From Phycisphaeraceae bacterium (GTDB taxonomy: Bacteria; Planctomycetota; Phycisphaerae; Phycisphaerales; Phycisphaeraceae): a stretch of 64,000 bases of DNA. This document shows, one piece after another, positions 1 to 9,269 of the stretch (positions within the stretch are counted from its first letter, which is position 1; each line of letters opens with the position of its first letter). Position numbers and translations under genes: made by a program. Location of the stretch: the NCBI GenBank assembly GCA_028280965.1, contig JANQKT010000087.1, positions 41,282 through 105,281 of the forward strand, written 5' to 3'. Below the pieces are notes generated by a model, which had not been told where the DNA came from, did no database searches, and saw only the letters and a list, made by a program, of their open reading frames with translations.

Positions 1-1914
1 GCCGCCGCCGTTGACATCCATGATACCGGCGTCGTTGAAGGCCCAGGTGTCGTTGGGGTTGTCGAGGTTGACGTTGAGCTGGCCGCCGATGTTCGCGTTG
101 ATCGTCATAACGGTCGTGTCGAAGACCGGGAAGGCGACGGATCGGCCGTAGCTGTCCATCTGCGCGGCGTTGATATTCAAGGGCGCGTTCATGGTGAAGT
201 CGGGCGCGCTGAAGGCGATGACCAGGGCGCCGCCGCCGTCGAGCCCGACGGTCCCGCCGCTGAAGTTGAGCGTGGTTTCTTCGTTGACGATGCCGCCGTT
301 GAAGTGTATGTCGCCCGGCCCGTCGAACGTCGCGTTCGCGCCGCCGTTGACGCTGTTGAACGTCGAGAAGCCCTGGACGGCGAGGGTGGCGCCGTTGGAG
401 ACGTTGACGTCCGCGTCCGAGTTCCAGACCACGGGCGCAAAGATGACCGACGAGCCGGTGCCGGTGACGTTGACGTCCGCGTCGTTGGCGCCCGAGTCAG
501 CGCCGATGTGGATCGTGCTGCCCGAGACCGACGGGTCGGCGGCGCCGGAGTTGTTCAGGTTCAGCTGCCGGTCCATGACCCACACGTTGTCGGTCACGTT
601 CAGCTGCAGCCGGCCGCTGTTGAGGTTGAAGTAGCCGTCGAAGCGGTCGTTGCCCTCGAACGAGTCGAGGTTGAAGTCGGCCAGGGCGCCGTCCTCGATC
701 GTGATGACGTTGGTGGACGCCCCGCTGCCGTCGAAGTCCATGTCGGCGTCGTTGATCACCAGGGTGTTGCCGGCGGTGACGGTCATGCTCGCGTTCACGC
801 CGTTCATCTGGAAGTCGGTGCCGGCGTTGATCGTGGCGTCGTTGTTGAAGACGATCAGGCCCGAGTTGTTGATCGTCCCGCCGTCCGCGGTGAACGGCGC
901 ATCGAACTGGAGCGTGCCATCGCTATCGATGACGTTGATCGTCGTGGCCGCCCCGGCCATCGTGATCTCCCCGCCCTGGAGGTAGGCGACATCGGCGGGG
1001 ACGTCTGGGATAAAGAACGGCAGCGCCTGGCCGGGGATAAACCCGTTCTCAACATTCATCGTGCCGTCAAATGTCCAGGCATCCTCGATGTCGAGCGTCG
1101 AGTTGTGGCCAAGGTCGATCGTGCCGTCAAAGGCGTCGCTGAGTTCAACATCGATGTTGAGCGTCTGGTTGCGCTGGATATCGACCGCGCCCGAGCCGAG
1201 CACGCCGTCGAGGTCGATCCGCGCTTCGGTATCCTGGGCCTCGAGCGTCAGGGTCTGCGCTGCCGGGACCCCGCCGATGATGATGAACAGGTCGTTGACG
1301 TTGCCCGGCCGGATGACGCCGTCGTTGCTGAAGACCGTCGTGGCCGAGCCGAGCCCGTCGTTGTTGCGGATCGTGCCGTTGCCGAACAGCGTCCCGCCGG
1401 AATTGATATCGAACACGCCGACGTTGCCGAGGGCGGGGTCGTTGAACACCGTGCGGTTCGCGTTGGAGTAGGTCGCCCCGCTGTTGACCGTGATGTTGTA
1501 GGCCGCGACCGAGGTAAACGGCAGGGCCCCGATGTCGTCCTGCCCGGCGCGGAGGATGGTGCCGGCGCCCGACAGGCTGATCAAGCCGTTGACGTCAAGG
1601 AACTGGTCGGTGACATCGACCTGCATGCTGTTGGACATCGTCAGCGACAGGATCTCGTTGTCGATGGTCATATCGACGACATTGTTGGTGTTGAAGATCG
1701 CGTCGTCATCGGGGTCCGGCTCATCAGCGGGGGTCCAGTTGAAGACGTCGGTGTCCCACGGGTCGTTGCCCCCGATCCAGGTCCGGACGGCCGCGTCCGC
1801 GGGCATCGCCGACCCGATCGCGACCGCCGCCAGCCCGCCCAGGCCCAGCAGCCGGTTTCTACCCCCCGCCCACATCGATTCGATCAGTGCCCGTCGTGTG
1901 TATCCCTTTCCCAT
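1..1914 (-). CDS. Secreted autotransporter-like/beta-helix repeat protein, C-terminus truncated by window edge
   Basis: Minus-strand open frame from ATG at 1914 (MGKGYTRRALIESMWAGGRNRLLGLGGLAAVAIGSAMPADAAVRTWIGGNDPWDT...) runs off position 1. Signal peptide then many Asn/Gly/Asp-rich repeats (GGTxxxxGTIxN, INSGGTL). Not in the ORF track because no stop lies in the window. Confidence 0.8.
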   Translation of the reverse strand, partial: MGKGYTRRALIESMWAGGRNRLLGLGGLAAVAIGSAMPADAAVRTWIGGNDPWDTDVFNWTPADEPDPDDDAIFNTNNVVDMTIDNEILSLTMSNSMQVDVTDQFLDVNGLISLSGAGTILRAGQDDIGALPFTSVAAYNITVNSGATYSNANRTVFNDPALGNVGVFDINSGGTLFGNGTIRNNDGLGSATTVFSNDGVIRPGNVNDLFIIIGGVPAAQTLTLEAQDTEARIDLDGVLGSGAVDIQRNQTLNIDVELSDAFDGTIDLGHNSTLDIEDAWTFDGTMNVENGFIPGQALPFFIPDVPADVAYLQGGEITMAGAATTINVIDSDGTLQFDAPFTADGGTINNSGLIVFNNDATINAGTDFQMNGVNASMTVTAGNTLVINDADMDFDGSGASTNVITIEDGALADFNLDSFEGNDRFDGYFNLNSGRLQLNVTDNVWVMDRQLNLNNSGAADPSVSGSTIHIGADSGANDADVNVTGTGSSVIFAPVVWNSDADVNVSNGATLAVQGFSTFNSVNGGANATFDGPGDIHFNGGIVNEETTLNFSGGTVGLDGGGALVIAFSAPDFTMNAPLNINAAQMDSYGRSVAFPVFDTTVMTINANIGGQLNVNLDNPNDTWAFNDAGIMDVNGGG

Positions 1915-2165
1915 GGCCAATACCCTTTCTAGGTGGCGGGGCGCACACCACGGCCGGGCCCAACACAGGCCGGCCGGGGGCGTGCCCCTTGTTGCAAGTC
2001 TCTCGTTGTCTGGGAACGGATACCCCGGCCGAACCCCGATCTTTCAGCGGTATGAGGATCCGTGCCGGGTTTCGGGGCCGATCTGCGTAAAATCCGGGCC
2101 TAAGATGAGTCGATCATGGGAACAGAGCCCGCTTGGCCGATGTTAGGCAGATGGAGACGCGAACC

Positions 2166-2849
2166 ATGAACAGCCTCGCAGCCCGATTGTTCTGCCTGTC
2201 AGCGGCCCTGGGTGGGCTCGCCGCCTGCTCCAACGACGCGACGCCCTATACCGATGAGGCCGCCGCGATCGACCCGGCGATGCAGCCGCAGACCGACACG
2301 ACACACCCCACCGCGACCGCCGACCCGCCGAGTGATGCCATGCCCGAGCCCGATGAGACCCCGAAGACCGACCCCCCGCCCGCGCCGCCCGAGAAGGTCG
2401 AGCTGACCGACGAGCAGTGGCGGTCGATCCTCAGCGACGAGGAGTTCTACGTCCTCCGCCGATCCGGCACCGAACGCCCGGGCACGCACAAGTACAACCA
2501 CCACCCCAAGGACAAGAAGGGCGCGTTCCACTGCGTCGGCTGCGGCAACAAGCTCTACGACGCCAAGCACAAGTTCCACTCCGGCTGCGGCTGGCCGAGC
2601 TTCAATCAGGAGGTCGAGCCCGGCGCCATCACCGAACACCGCGATGTCTCGCTGGGCATGGTCCGGCTCGAAATGCGCTGCGCCCGCTGCGACGGCCACC
2701 TCGGCCACATCTTCGAGGACGGCCACCTCTGGGACCAGGAGACCGGCCTGCGGCACTGTGTCAACGGCACCGCGCTGATCTTCATCCCCGAAGGCGAAGA
2801 CCCGCAGGACGTCATCCGCAAGCACCGCGAAGAGCACGCGCACCGGTAA
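2166..2849 (+). CDS. msrB: Peptide-methionine (R)-S-oxide reductase (MsrB), lipoprotein form
   Basis: Lipobox-like start MNSLAARLFCLSAALGGLAACS; MsrB motifs CVGCGNKLYDAKHKFHSGCGWPSF, RCARCDGHLGHIFEDG, RHCVNGTAL. ORF track start 2133 is an upstream TTG. Confidence 0.93.
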   Translation: MNSLAARLFCLSAALGGLAACSNDATPYTDEAAAIDPAMQPQTDTTHPTATADPPSDAMPEPDETPKTDPPPAPPEKVELTDEQWRSILSDEEFYVLRRSGTERPGTHKYNHHPKDKKGAFHCVGCGNKLYDAKHKFHSGCGWPSFNQEVEPGAITEHRDVSLGMVRLEMRCARCDGHLGHIFEDGHLWDQETGLRHCVNGTALIFIPEGEDPQDVIRKHREEHAHR

Positions 2850-2853
2850 TCCC

Positions 2854-2934
2854 CGTTTCACGGGTGACGCGCAGCGTCCCTTCGATCCCTTCAAGAGCCC
2901 GTGCAGGGGACGCTGCGCGTCACCCGCGAAGCGG
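2854..2934. repeat. Intergenic inverted repeat, family B (GGGTGACGCGCAGCGTCCC)
   Basis: Arms cgtttcacgggtgacgcgcagcgtccc and ggggacgctgcgcgtcacccgcgaagcg; related copy at 62342-62416 and a single arm at 25253-25289. Confidence 0.85.
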
Positions 2935-3006
2935 CGTCTTCGACATTGACGCCGCCGCGGTCGATCTCTACTTTGGTGTGTTGAGAATTGCACCGAGGAA
3001 CCCGCC

Positions 3007-4146
3007 GTGAGCGCCACCACCCCTAAGCCCGCCCCGCCCAAGCTCGACGTCCCGCTGCTGGACCTCAAGACCCAGTACGCCGCGCTCAAGGGCGAGATCC
3101 TGCCCGTCGTCGAGCGCGTGCTCGACTCGCAGTACATGATCAACGGCCCGGAGGTCGGCGAGTTCGAGTGCCAGGCCGCGGGCTACTGCGGCGCGAAGTT
3201 CGCCGTCGGCTGCTCGTCCGGCACCGATGCGCTGATCCTTGCGCTCATGGCGCTCGGCCTCAAGCCCGGCGACGAGGTCATCACCACGCCGTTCACCTTC
3301 TTCGCCACTGTCGGCTCGATCCACCGCCAAGGGCTCAAGCCCGTCTTCGTGGACATCGACCCCGACACGTTCAACCTCGACACCGAGCAGCTCGAGGCCG
3401 CGGTCAACGAGAAGACCCGCGCGATCATGCCCGTGCACCTGTTCGGCCAGATGGCGGACATGGACACCGTCCTCGACGTCGCCGAGAAGCACGACCTGAA
3501 AGTCATCGAGGACGCCGCGCAGGCCATCGGCTCCAAGCAGAACGACGCCCCCGCCGGCTCGCTGGGCGACTGCGGGTGCTTCAGCTTCTTCCCCTCCAAA
3601 AACCTCGGCGGCGCCGGTGACGGCGGGCTTGTGACCACACAAGACGAAGAAACCTACGAACGCCTCAAGATGCTCCGCATGCACGGCGGCAAGAACCGCT
3701 ACTACCACGACGAGGTCGGCGGCAACTTCAGACTCGACACCCTCCAGGCCGCGTACCTCTCGGTCAAGCTCAAGCACCTGGACACCTGGCACGAAGGCCG
3801 CCGGAAGAACGCCGCGTTCTACGACGAAAGTTTGAAGGATGTCGCGCAGGTCAAAACGCCGGTGATCGCCGAGGGCAACCAGACGATCTACAACCAGTAC
3901 ACCCTGCGCGTCGAGCAGCGCGACGAGCTGCAGACTTACTTAAAAGAAGCCGGCATCGGCAGCGCGGTCTACTACCCGCTGTGCATGCACGAGCAGAAGT
4001 GCTTCGCCCATTTAGGCCAGGGCCCCGGCGACTTCCCCATCGCCGAGCAGGCCGCGGGCGAGGTCCTGTCGGTCCCGATCTACCCGGAGCTGAGTGAAGA
4101 ACAACTGACGCACGTGGTGGAGACGATCAAGCGATTCTACGCATAG
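3007..4146 (+). CDS. DegT/DnrJ/EryC1/StrS family PLP-dependent aminotransferase
   Basis: PLDLKTQYAALKGEI, CSSGTDALILALMALGLKPGDEVITTPFTFFATVGSI, EDAAQAIGS, FSFFPSKNLGGAGDGG, NFRLDTLQAAYL. Confidence 0.93.
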   Translation: MSATTPKPAPPKLDVPLLDLKTQYAALKGEILPVVERVLDSQYMINGPEVGEFECQAAGYCGAKFAVGCSSGTDALILALMALGLKPGDEVITTPFTFFATVGSIHRQGLKPVFVDIDPDTFNLDTEQLEAAVNEKTRAIMPVHLFGQMADMDTVLDVAEKHDLKVIEDAAQAIGSKQNDAPAGSLGDCGCFSFFPSKNLGGAGDGGLVTTQDEETYERLKMLRMHGGKNRYYHDEVGGNFRLDTLQAAYLSVKLKHLDTWHEGRRKNAAFYDESLKDVAQVKTPVIAEGNQTIYNQYTLRVEQRDELQTYLKEAGIGSAVYYPLCMHEQKCFAHLGQGPGDFPIAEQAAGEVLSVPIYPELSEEQLTHVVETIKRFYA

Positions 4147-4155
4147 ATAAGTAGC

Positions 4156-4237
4156 TACAGCCGCGACGCTACGCGTCGCCGGCAAAGCATGACAAGTCCA
4201 TCACGATTCCCCGGCGACGCGTAGCGTCGCGGCTGTA
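4156..4237. repeat. Intergenic inverted repeat, family A (GCCGCGACGCTACGCGTCGC)
   Basis: Near-perfect arms tacagccgcgacgctacgcgtcgccgg / ccggcgacgcgtagcgtcgcggctgta; related copies at 41113-41198 and 54591-54672. Confidence 0.9.
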
Positions 4238-4304
4238 ACGAAACAGGTTAATTACTTGACTTGCAAGCCTCCCCTTTCGACAATGGTTTGAAAGGGAGCT
4301 TTCG

Positions 4305-4535
4305 ATGAACCCACGCATGCTGCACGACGAGTTGAACGTCCGCCCGTTCCATCCGATTACGGTGGTCACGAGCGCCGGCGACCGCTATACCATCAAACAC
4401 CCCGAGCGTGCGGTGCCCGCGCCGGATCAACTCTACATCTTCGAGCGCCCGGGCACGGACGAGATCATCAAGCCGATCCGTGTGAGCTACAACCACATCG
4501 TCGCGATCGAGCCGCTGACCGATGCGGCGGCGTGA
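4305..4535 (+). CDS. Small hypothetical protein
   Basis: 76 aa; start preceded by gaaagggagct (SD-like). Confidence 0.6.
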   Translation: MNPRMLHDELNVRPFHPITVVTSAGDRYTIKHPERAVPAPDQLYIFERPGTDEIIKPIRVSYNHIVAIEPLTDAAA

Positions 4536-5155
4536 CTAACAGCATTGGTGCAATCAGTAACACAGTATTGTGCTTGGCCTATATCGTCGGCAACCATGAT
4601 TGGGCAGCCATGAGTTTGGGATACATTTTCAACTGTCGGTACTGTGGGGATCAAGTGAATACGAAGTCCCTGTCAGATTCACAGCATGGATCAGTATCTA
4701 GGCATTTAGATTACTTGTGTGATAAATGCCGGCAGATAAATGCAATTGAATATGCACTCAGGAAGAATGAAGAAGTAAAGTTTGAACCCTTTCAGTTTCC
4801 TGTGGTCAAACTTAGCGGTCAAATTGATGAACTGTTAAAGATTAAGCTGGCAACAGAAGGGTTCTTTAGCAGATCCGCAAGGCGCGAAATTTCTGAAACG
4901 CTTAAGCGATTGCGTATTGAGATCGAATCCATCAGGAACTTGCCGGATGAAGAGCAAAGTACTCAGTTGAGACAGCTGTTGAGTTATTCAACAGCTGCTA
5001 GACACAAAGCGTTGGCTGATGGCGCTAACTCCTACAAGCATCCGAAATGGGCTTCGGCCGCAGCTAGTGAAAGTTGGCTGATCGAATTATTGACTGTCGA
5101 TTCAGTTTCTCTAGCTCAAGTTGAGATATTGATAGCTGACCTAATCAACCGTTGA
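4532..5155 (+). CDS. Hypothetical protein with CxxC...CxxC zinc-binding motif, AT-rich
   Basis: 207-aa frame with CRYCGDQ...CDKCRQ; visibly lower GC than flanks. True start could be ATG at 4610 (MSLGYIFNCRYCG). Confidence 0.6.
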   Translation: MTNSIGAISNTVLCLAYIVGNHDWAAMSLGYIFNCRYCGDQVNTKSLSDSQHGSVSRHLDYLCDKCRQINAIEYALRKNEEVKFEPFQFPVVKLSGQIDELLKIKLATEGFFSRSARREISETLKRLRIEIESIRNLPDEEQSTQLRQLLSYSTAARHKALADGANSYKHPKWASAAASESWLIELLTVDSVSLAQVEILIADLINR

Positions 5156-5160
5156 CGGAT

Positions 5161-6054
5161 TCAAACCCCCGCGCCGTCCAGCACGCCGGTCTGTTGCAGC
5201 AGCGCTTCGAGTTTTGTCGCTAGATCATCCGGCAGCTCGGTCAGGGGCAGGCGGACCGCGCCGGTGTCGACGCCGGTCATCTTCATGGCGGCCTTGATCG
5301 GGATCGGGTTGGTGCTCAGGGTCAAGAGGCCCTTGCACAGGTGGAACAGCTCGTGGTGCAGCGCGCGGGCCGCCGGGAGATCGTTCGATGCGGCTGCATC
5401 AACCAAAGCCTTGACCTTCGCGGGCAGGAGGTTGGACAGCACGCTGACGACGCCGACGGCGCCGACGGACATCATCGGCAGCGTCAGGCCGTCATCGCCG
5501 GACAAGAGCGGGATGTCGCAGATGTTGGCGACGGCGGAGGTCATGTCGAGGTTGCCGGTCGCGTCCTTCAAAGCAATGATCATGTCGTGTTCGTAGAGCC
5601 GCGCGACGGTCTCGGGGGACATCGTCACGTTCGTCCGGCCGGGGATGTTGTAGAGCACGATCGGCAGGCCGACCTCGTCCGCGACGGTCATGAAGTGGCG
5701 GTACAGGCCTTCCTGCGTCGGCTTGTTGTAGTAGGGGTTGACCATGAGCGCGGCGTCGGCGCCGACGGCCTTGGCGTGCTTGGTGGTGAACAAAGCCTCG
5801 GCGGTGTTGTTGCTGCCCGTGCCCGCGATGACCTGCACCTTGCTGTCCGCGGCCTCGGCGACGGCGGTGATGATCTTGTTGTGCTCGTCGTGCGTGACGG
5901 TCGGCGACTCGCCGGTCGTGCCGACGGGGACGACGCCGTCGATGCCCTGCTCGACCTGGAAGCGGACGTTGGCCTTCAGCCGGTCGTAGTCAACGGCCGA
6001 GCCGTCGGCGATGAAGGGTGTGACGAGGGCGGTGTAGGCGCCGGCGATGTGCAT
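5161..6054 (-). CDS. dapA: 4-hydroxy-tetrahydrodipicolinate synthase
   Basis: GAYTALVTPF, VPVGTTGESPTVTHDEH, VIAGTGSNNTAEA, PYYNKPTQEGLYRHF, LYNIPGRTNV, ALKDATG. Confidence 0.96.
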   Translation of the reverse strand: MHIAGAYTALVTPFIADGSAVDYDRLKANVRFQVEQGIDGVVPVGTTGESPTVTHDEHNKIITAVAEAADSKVQVIAGTGSNNTAEALFTTKHAKAVGADAALMVNPYYNKPTQEGLYRHFMTVADEVGLPIVLYNIPGRTNVTMSPETVARLYEHDMIIALKDATGNLDMTSAVANICDIPLLSGDDGLTLPMMSVGAVGVVSVLSNLLPAKVKALVDAAASNDLPAARALHHELFHLCKGLLTLSTNPIPIKAAMKMTGVDTGAVRLPLTELPDDLATKLEALLQQTGVLDGAGV

Positions 6055-6186
6055 GGTTGGGCTCCGGTAAAGCGTGAATCAACATTGTATGGGCAAGCGA
6101 TAACGAGCAACAAAACCTGTGGAGGTTCGGTACCCTCCCCCTGCCCCTCCCTCAAGGGAAAGGAGTTGATTCAATAGTGCTTGGTC

Positions 6187-6699
6187 TCAGCCCGACCGCA
6201 GCGCGAGGATGAGCTCGACCTTGCCGACGTGCTCACCCAATTGCTCGGCGATGTCGCCGGGGCCGATGCCCTGGTCGGCGAGGGCGTACACCTCGCGGGT
6301 CAGGGGGTCGGCCTGGTCCGGCGGGCGCTGGGGGGTGATGAGCTCGGCGTGCTCGTCCGGCGGGAGGGACGCGGACACGGCCGAGCGGGCCGGGGCCTGG
6401 TCGGCTTGTTGGCCGAGCGCTTCGAGCCTGGCGATGCGCTCGTCGGCGTCGCGTACGGCCTTCTCGATGCGGACGACTTTGGCGTCCAGCTGCGAGCCGA
6501 GGTCCTTGGCCATGCGGTTGATGTCCACCATGAGCGCCTCGAGCTCGTCGCGGACGCCCTGCTTCTGCCGGGCGCGCTCGACGTGGTCGCGGGCGGTCGC
6601 CTGGGTCGCGGCGGACTTGTTGCGGCTGCGGCCCAGCGAGAACATCGCGGCGATGATGAACAGGATGCCCAGGACCAAGAGGCCGTATTCCCAATCCAT
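6187..6699 (-). CDS. Membrane-anchored coiled-coil protein with C-terminal HTH-like segment
   Basis: N-terminal TM (YGLLVLGILFIIAAMF), central heptad-rich region, C-term ALADQGIGPGDIAEQLGEHVGKVELILAL. Confidence 0.65.
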   Translation of the reverse strand: MDWEYGLLVLGILFIIAAMFSLGRSRNKSAATQATARDHVERARQKQGVRDELEALMVDINRMAKDLGSQLDAKVVRIEKAVRDADERIARLEALGQQADQAPARSAVSASLPPDEHAELITPQRPPDQADPLTREVYALADQGIGPGDIAEQLGEHVGKVELILALRSG

Positions 6700-7202
6700 C
6701 AGCCGGCCCCCCCCTCGGTTTGCCGCAGCTCATCGAGCAGCGCGTCGGCGGCGGCCTGGGCGGCGCGCTGCGCCTCGGGCAGCGGCACATTGGCCTGCTT
6801 TGCCAGCGCTTGAACCGATGCGTGCTCGGGCTTGACCGTGAGCGTTTGCCCGTTGAGCGAGCCGGCCTTGAGCTGGACATCGCCCAAACGCGTCGGCCGG
6901 TCGTGCCAGGCGCGGTCGAGCACGACGCGGTCCCACGCGCGGACACGCACGCCGAAGCTGCCGGTCAGGCGCAGCATCTGCTCGGCCAGCACAGCACGGT
7001 CGGCTTCGCTGACCAGTGCGCTGAGCATGACCGCCGGGCGGCCTTTTTTCATCGTGATCGGCGTGGCCCAGGCGTCGAGCGCGCCGCGTTCGAGCAGCTC
7101 ACTGATCGCGTGCCCGGTGAGTTCGCCGGTCGTGTCGTCGAGGTTGACCACCAGCTCGACCACGGCTTGCGGGGCGTGCGGGCTGTCGTTGGGCGTCGCC
7201 AT
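6699..7202 (-). CDS. Stand-alone LarC C-terminal domain (LarC2-like / DUF111) protein
   Basis: VELVVNLDDTTGELTGHAISELLERGALDAWATPITMKKGRPAVMLSAL matches the LarC C-terminal pattern (NIDDMxPE...GAxDvWxTPixMKKgRPg..LsvL); no LarC N-terminal part adjacent. Confidence 0.75.
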   Translation of the reverse strand: MATPNDSPHAPQAVVELVVNLDDTTGELTGHAISELLERGALDAWATPITMKKGRPAVMLSALVSEADRAVLAEQMLRLTGSFGVRVRAWDRVVLDRAWHDRPTRLGDVQLKAGSLNGQTLTVKPEHASVQALAKQANVPLPEAQRAAQAAADALLDELRQTEGGAG

Positions 7203-7229
7203 CGCATGATTCTAGCGGGAAGCGGGCGG

Positions 7230-8288
7230 ATGCAGGCGCACCGGTACAATCGCCTTGTGGCCACCAACCCCGACAGCCCGAACTACCACCCGCTGGTCCG
7301 GCGGGTCGCGCGGGCGCTGCGGCAGCGCTGCCGTGTCCGCGCGGGTTCGACGGTCGTCATCGGGTGCAGCGGCGGCGCGGACTCGGTCGCGCTGGTGCGT
7401 GCGATGGCGATGCTCGCTGGGCGCAGGCGTTGGCGGCTCAGGCTTGTTGTCGGGCATGTCCAGCACCACCTGCGCGACGAAGACGCCGAGGCGGACGCGG
7501 CCTTTGTCGCCAGGCTGGCCGGCGGGCTGGGGCTGGGCTACGAACGGCGGGACATCCACCCGGTCGAGCAATCCGGCAACCTCGAAGCGGCGGCACGGAA
7601 GCAGCGCTACCACGCGCTCGCCGACATCGCGCTGAAGCGCGGCGCTGCACATGTCGCCACCGCGCACCATGCGGACGACCAGCTCGAGACGCTGCTCATG
7701 CGTTTGATCCGCGGGGCGGGCACGAAGGGCCTGCGCGGGATCGCCTGGCGTCGGCGGCTGCGCACCGCGGATGAGAACGCGCGCGTCTACGCCGTCCGCC
7801 CGATGCTCGAGGTCGAACGCGACCAGGCGCTCGACCTGTTGAACGCGCTCGGTCAGCCCTGGCGGGAGGACGCGACCAACGCCGACACGACCCGCGACCG
7901 CGCCCGGCTGCGGCACGAGGTCATCCCGGTCATCAAAGCGATCCGCGGCGACGTCGCTGGCAAGGCCGTCGCGCTGGGCGAGCAGTTCGGTCACCTGCAC
8001 CAACTCGTTGAACAGCAGGTCGCCGCTGAATCGACCGGCGAAGCGCTGGACACGATCGACCGCGAGCGTGCCCGGTCGCTGAACCCGATCGTGCTGACGC
8101 AGATGCTCCGGCGGGACCTGATCCACGCGGGCGTCCCGGCCGACCGCGTCCCCGGCCACGCGCTGCACCCGGTCATCGAAGCGGTCCGCGACCGCGTGGG
8201 CGGCGTCCGGCGGTTTGAGTTCGCCGAAGGGATCCGGATCGAGGTCGACCGGTTTCGTGTCCGCGTGTTAAAAGCCACAAGAACGTAG
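7230..8288 (+). CDS. tilS: tRNA(Ile)-lysidine synthase
   Basis: SGGADSVALVRAMAML PP-loop, HVQHHLRDEDAEADAAFV, ATAHHADDQLETLLMRLIRGAGTKGLRGI. Track ORF start 6720 is an antisense extension; ATG 7230 or GTG 7257 more likely. Confidence 0.92.
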   Translation: MQAHRYNRLVATNPDSPNYHPLVRRVARALRQRCRVRAGSTVVIGCSGGADSVALVRAMAMLAGRRRWRLRLVVGHVQHHLRDEDAEADAAFVARLAGGLGLGYERRDIHPVEQSGNLEAAARKQRYHALADIALKRGAAHVATAHHADDQLETLLMRLIRGAGTKGLRGIAWRRRLRTADENARVYAVRPMLEVERDQALDLLNALGQPWREDATNADTTRDRARLRHEVIPVIKAIRGDVAGKAVALGEQFGHLHQLVEQQVAAESTGEALDTIDRERARSLNPIVLTQMLRRDLIHAGVPADRVPGHALHPVIEAVRDRVGGVRRFEFAEGIRIEVDRFRVRVLKATRT

Positions 8289-8315
8289 CAGGCCGCCTCT
8301 GTTTGTTTCGCCGGG

Positions 8316-9092
8316 CTAGTTGCCTTGAAGGGCTTTGAGCCTGGTCAGGACTTCGGCGGGCTCGGCACGGACGCGGTAGTCTTCGTGGGCGTGGGCGAAG
8401 TGGATCTTGCCGTCGCTGCCGATGAGGTAGGTCGCCGGTAGCGGCAGTTGGGCTGATTCATCGCCGTTGTGCTTCACCAGGTCGATCTTACCTTCCCAGT
8501 ACTTGACGATCTCGGGGGTGACCTGTGTGGTGATCCCAAAGTCACTGGCGGCCTTGTTGCCGACATCAGAGAGCACGGTGAATTTCAGATCATTCTTCTC
8601 CTGGCTGCTCAGCGTGTAATCGGGCAGCTGCGGGCTGATCGCGACCAACTGCCCGCCGAGGGCCTGGATCTCGTCGAGGTATTGCTGCCATTGGGCAAGC
8701 GTGATGTTGCAATATGGGCACCACGCGCCGCGGTAGAAGACGACGATGACGGGCCCTTGCGCGAGCAGGTCGGCGGAGTTAACCACCTTGCCCGTTGCGT
8801 CGGGGAGCTCGAAGGCGGGTGCGGTGTCGCCCGCCGATTTCATTGTGTTAAGCACGCCAGTGGCTTTGACTTTGGCGATACCATCATCATAGAGGGCCTT
8901 GGCATCGTCGGTTGCCCCCGCAGCCCACTCGGCCTTCTTCGCGTCGAGAGCGCTTTGGAGATCGTTGGCGTAGTCGGCAGTCATCGTGGGTGTCGTCTGG
9001 TCCGCCGGGCTGGAAGAATCGGTGACCTCGGCATCGCAAGCCGCGAGCCCAAGGATAGCGGGGGCAAGGCACATCGCATAGCGCATCGTCAT
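8316..9092 (-). CDS. Peroxiredoxin-like AhpC/TSA lipoprotein
   Basis: APAFELPDATGKVVNSADLLAQGPVIVVFYRGAWCPYCNITL; N-terminal lipobox-like LGLAACD. Confidence 0.88.
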   Translation of the reverse strand: MTMRYAMCLAPAILGLAACDAEVTDSSSPADQTTPTMTADYANDLQSALDAKKAEWAAGATDDAKALYDDGIAKVKATGVLNTMKSAGDTAPAFELPDATGKVVNSADLLAQGPVIVVFYRGAWCPYCNITLAQWQQYLDEIQALGGQLVAISPQLPDYTLSSQEKNDLKFTVLSDVGNKAASDFGITTQVTPEIVKYWEGKIDLVKHNGDESAQLPLPATYLIGSDGKIHFAHAHEDYRVRAEPAEVLTRLKALQGN

Positions 9093-9269
9093 GGTCCTCG
9101 GTCTTCATTTGGAGTTGGGTACGAACAGATAGCAGCGATGCCCCGGCGTTTATTCCTAAGATAGGCAACAGCCGAAACGAATTTGCTCCGCCCGGTTTAT
9201 CCCAGACAAGCTGTAAGCCCGCCGTGTCCCCGCCTCGTATCATGTTGGACTGATCCGATCTGCCCCACA

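Noticed and set aside
304-1932. 542-aa plus-strand ORF
   Set aside because: Antisense shadow of the minus-strand secreted repeat protein; Val/Asp/Arg-rich composition typical of high-GC antisense frames.
4156-4237. Inverted repeat as a transcription terminator for the DegT gene
   Set aside because: No U-tract follows either arm and related copies occur elsewhere; treated as a repeat family.
6720-7229. N-terminal part of the track ORF fused to tilS
   Set aside because: Antisense to the LarC-like gene; TilS homology begins near 7257.
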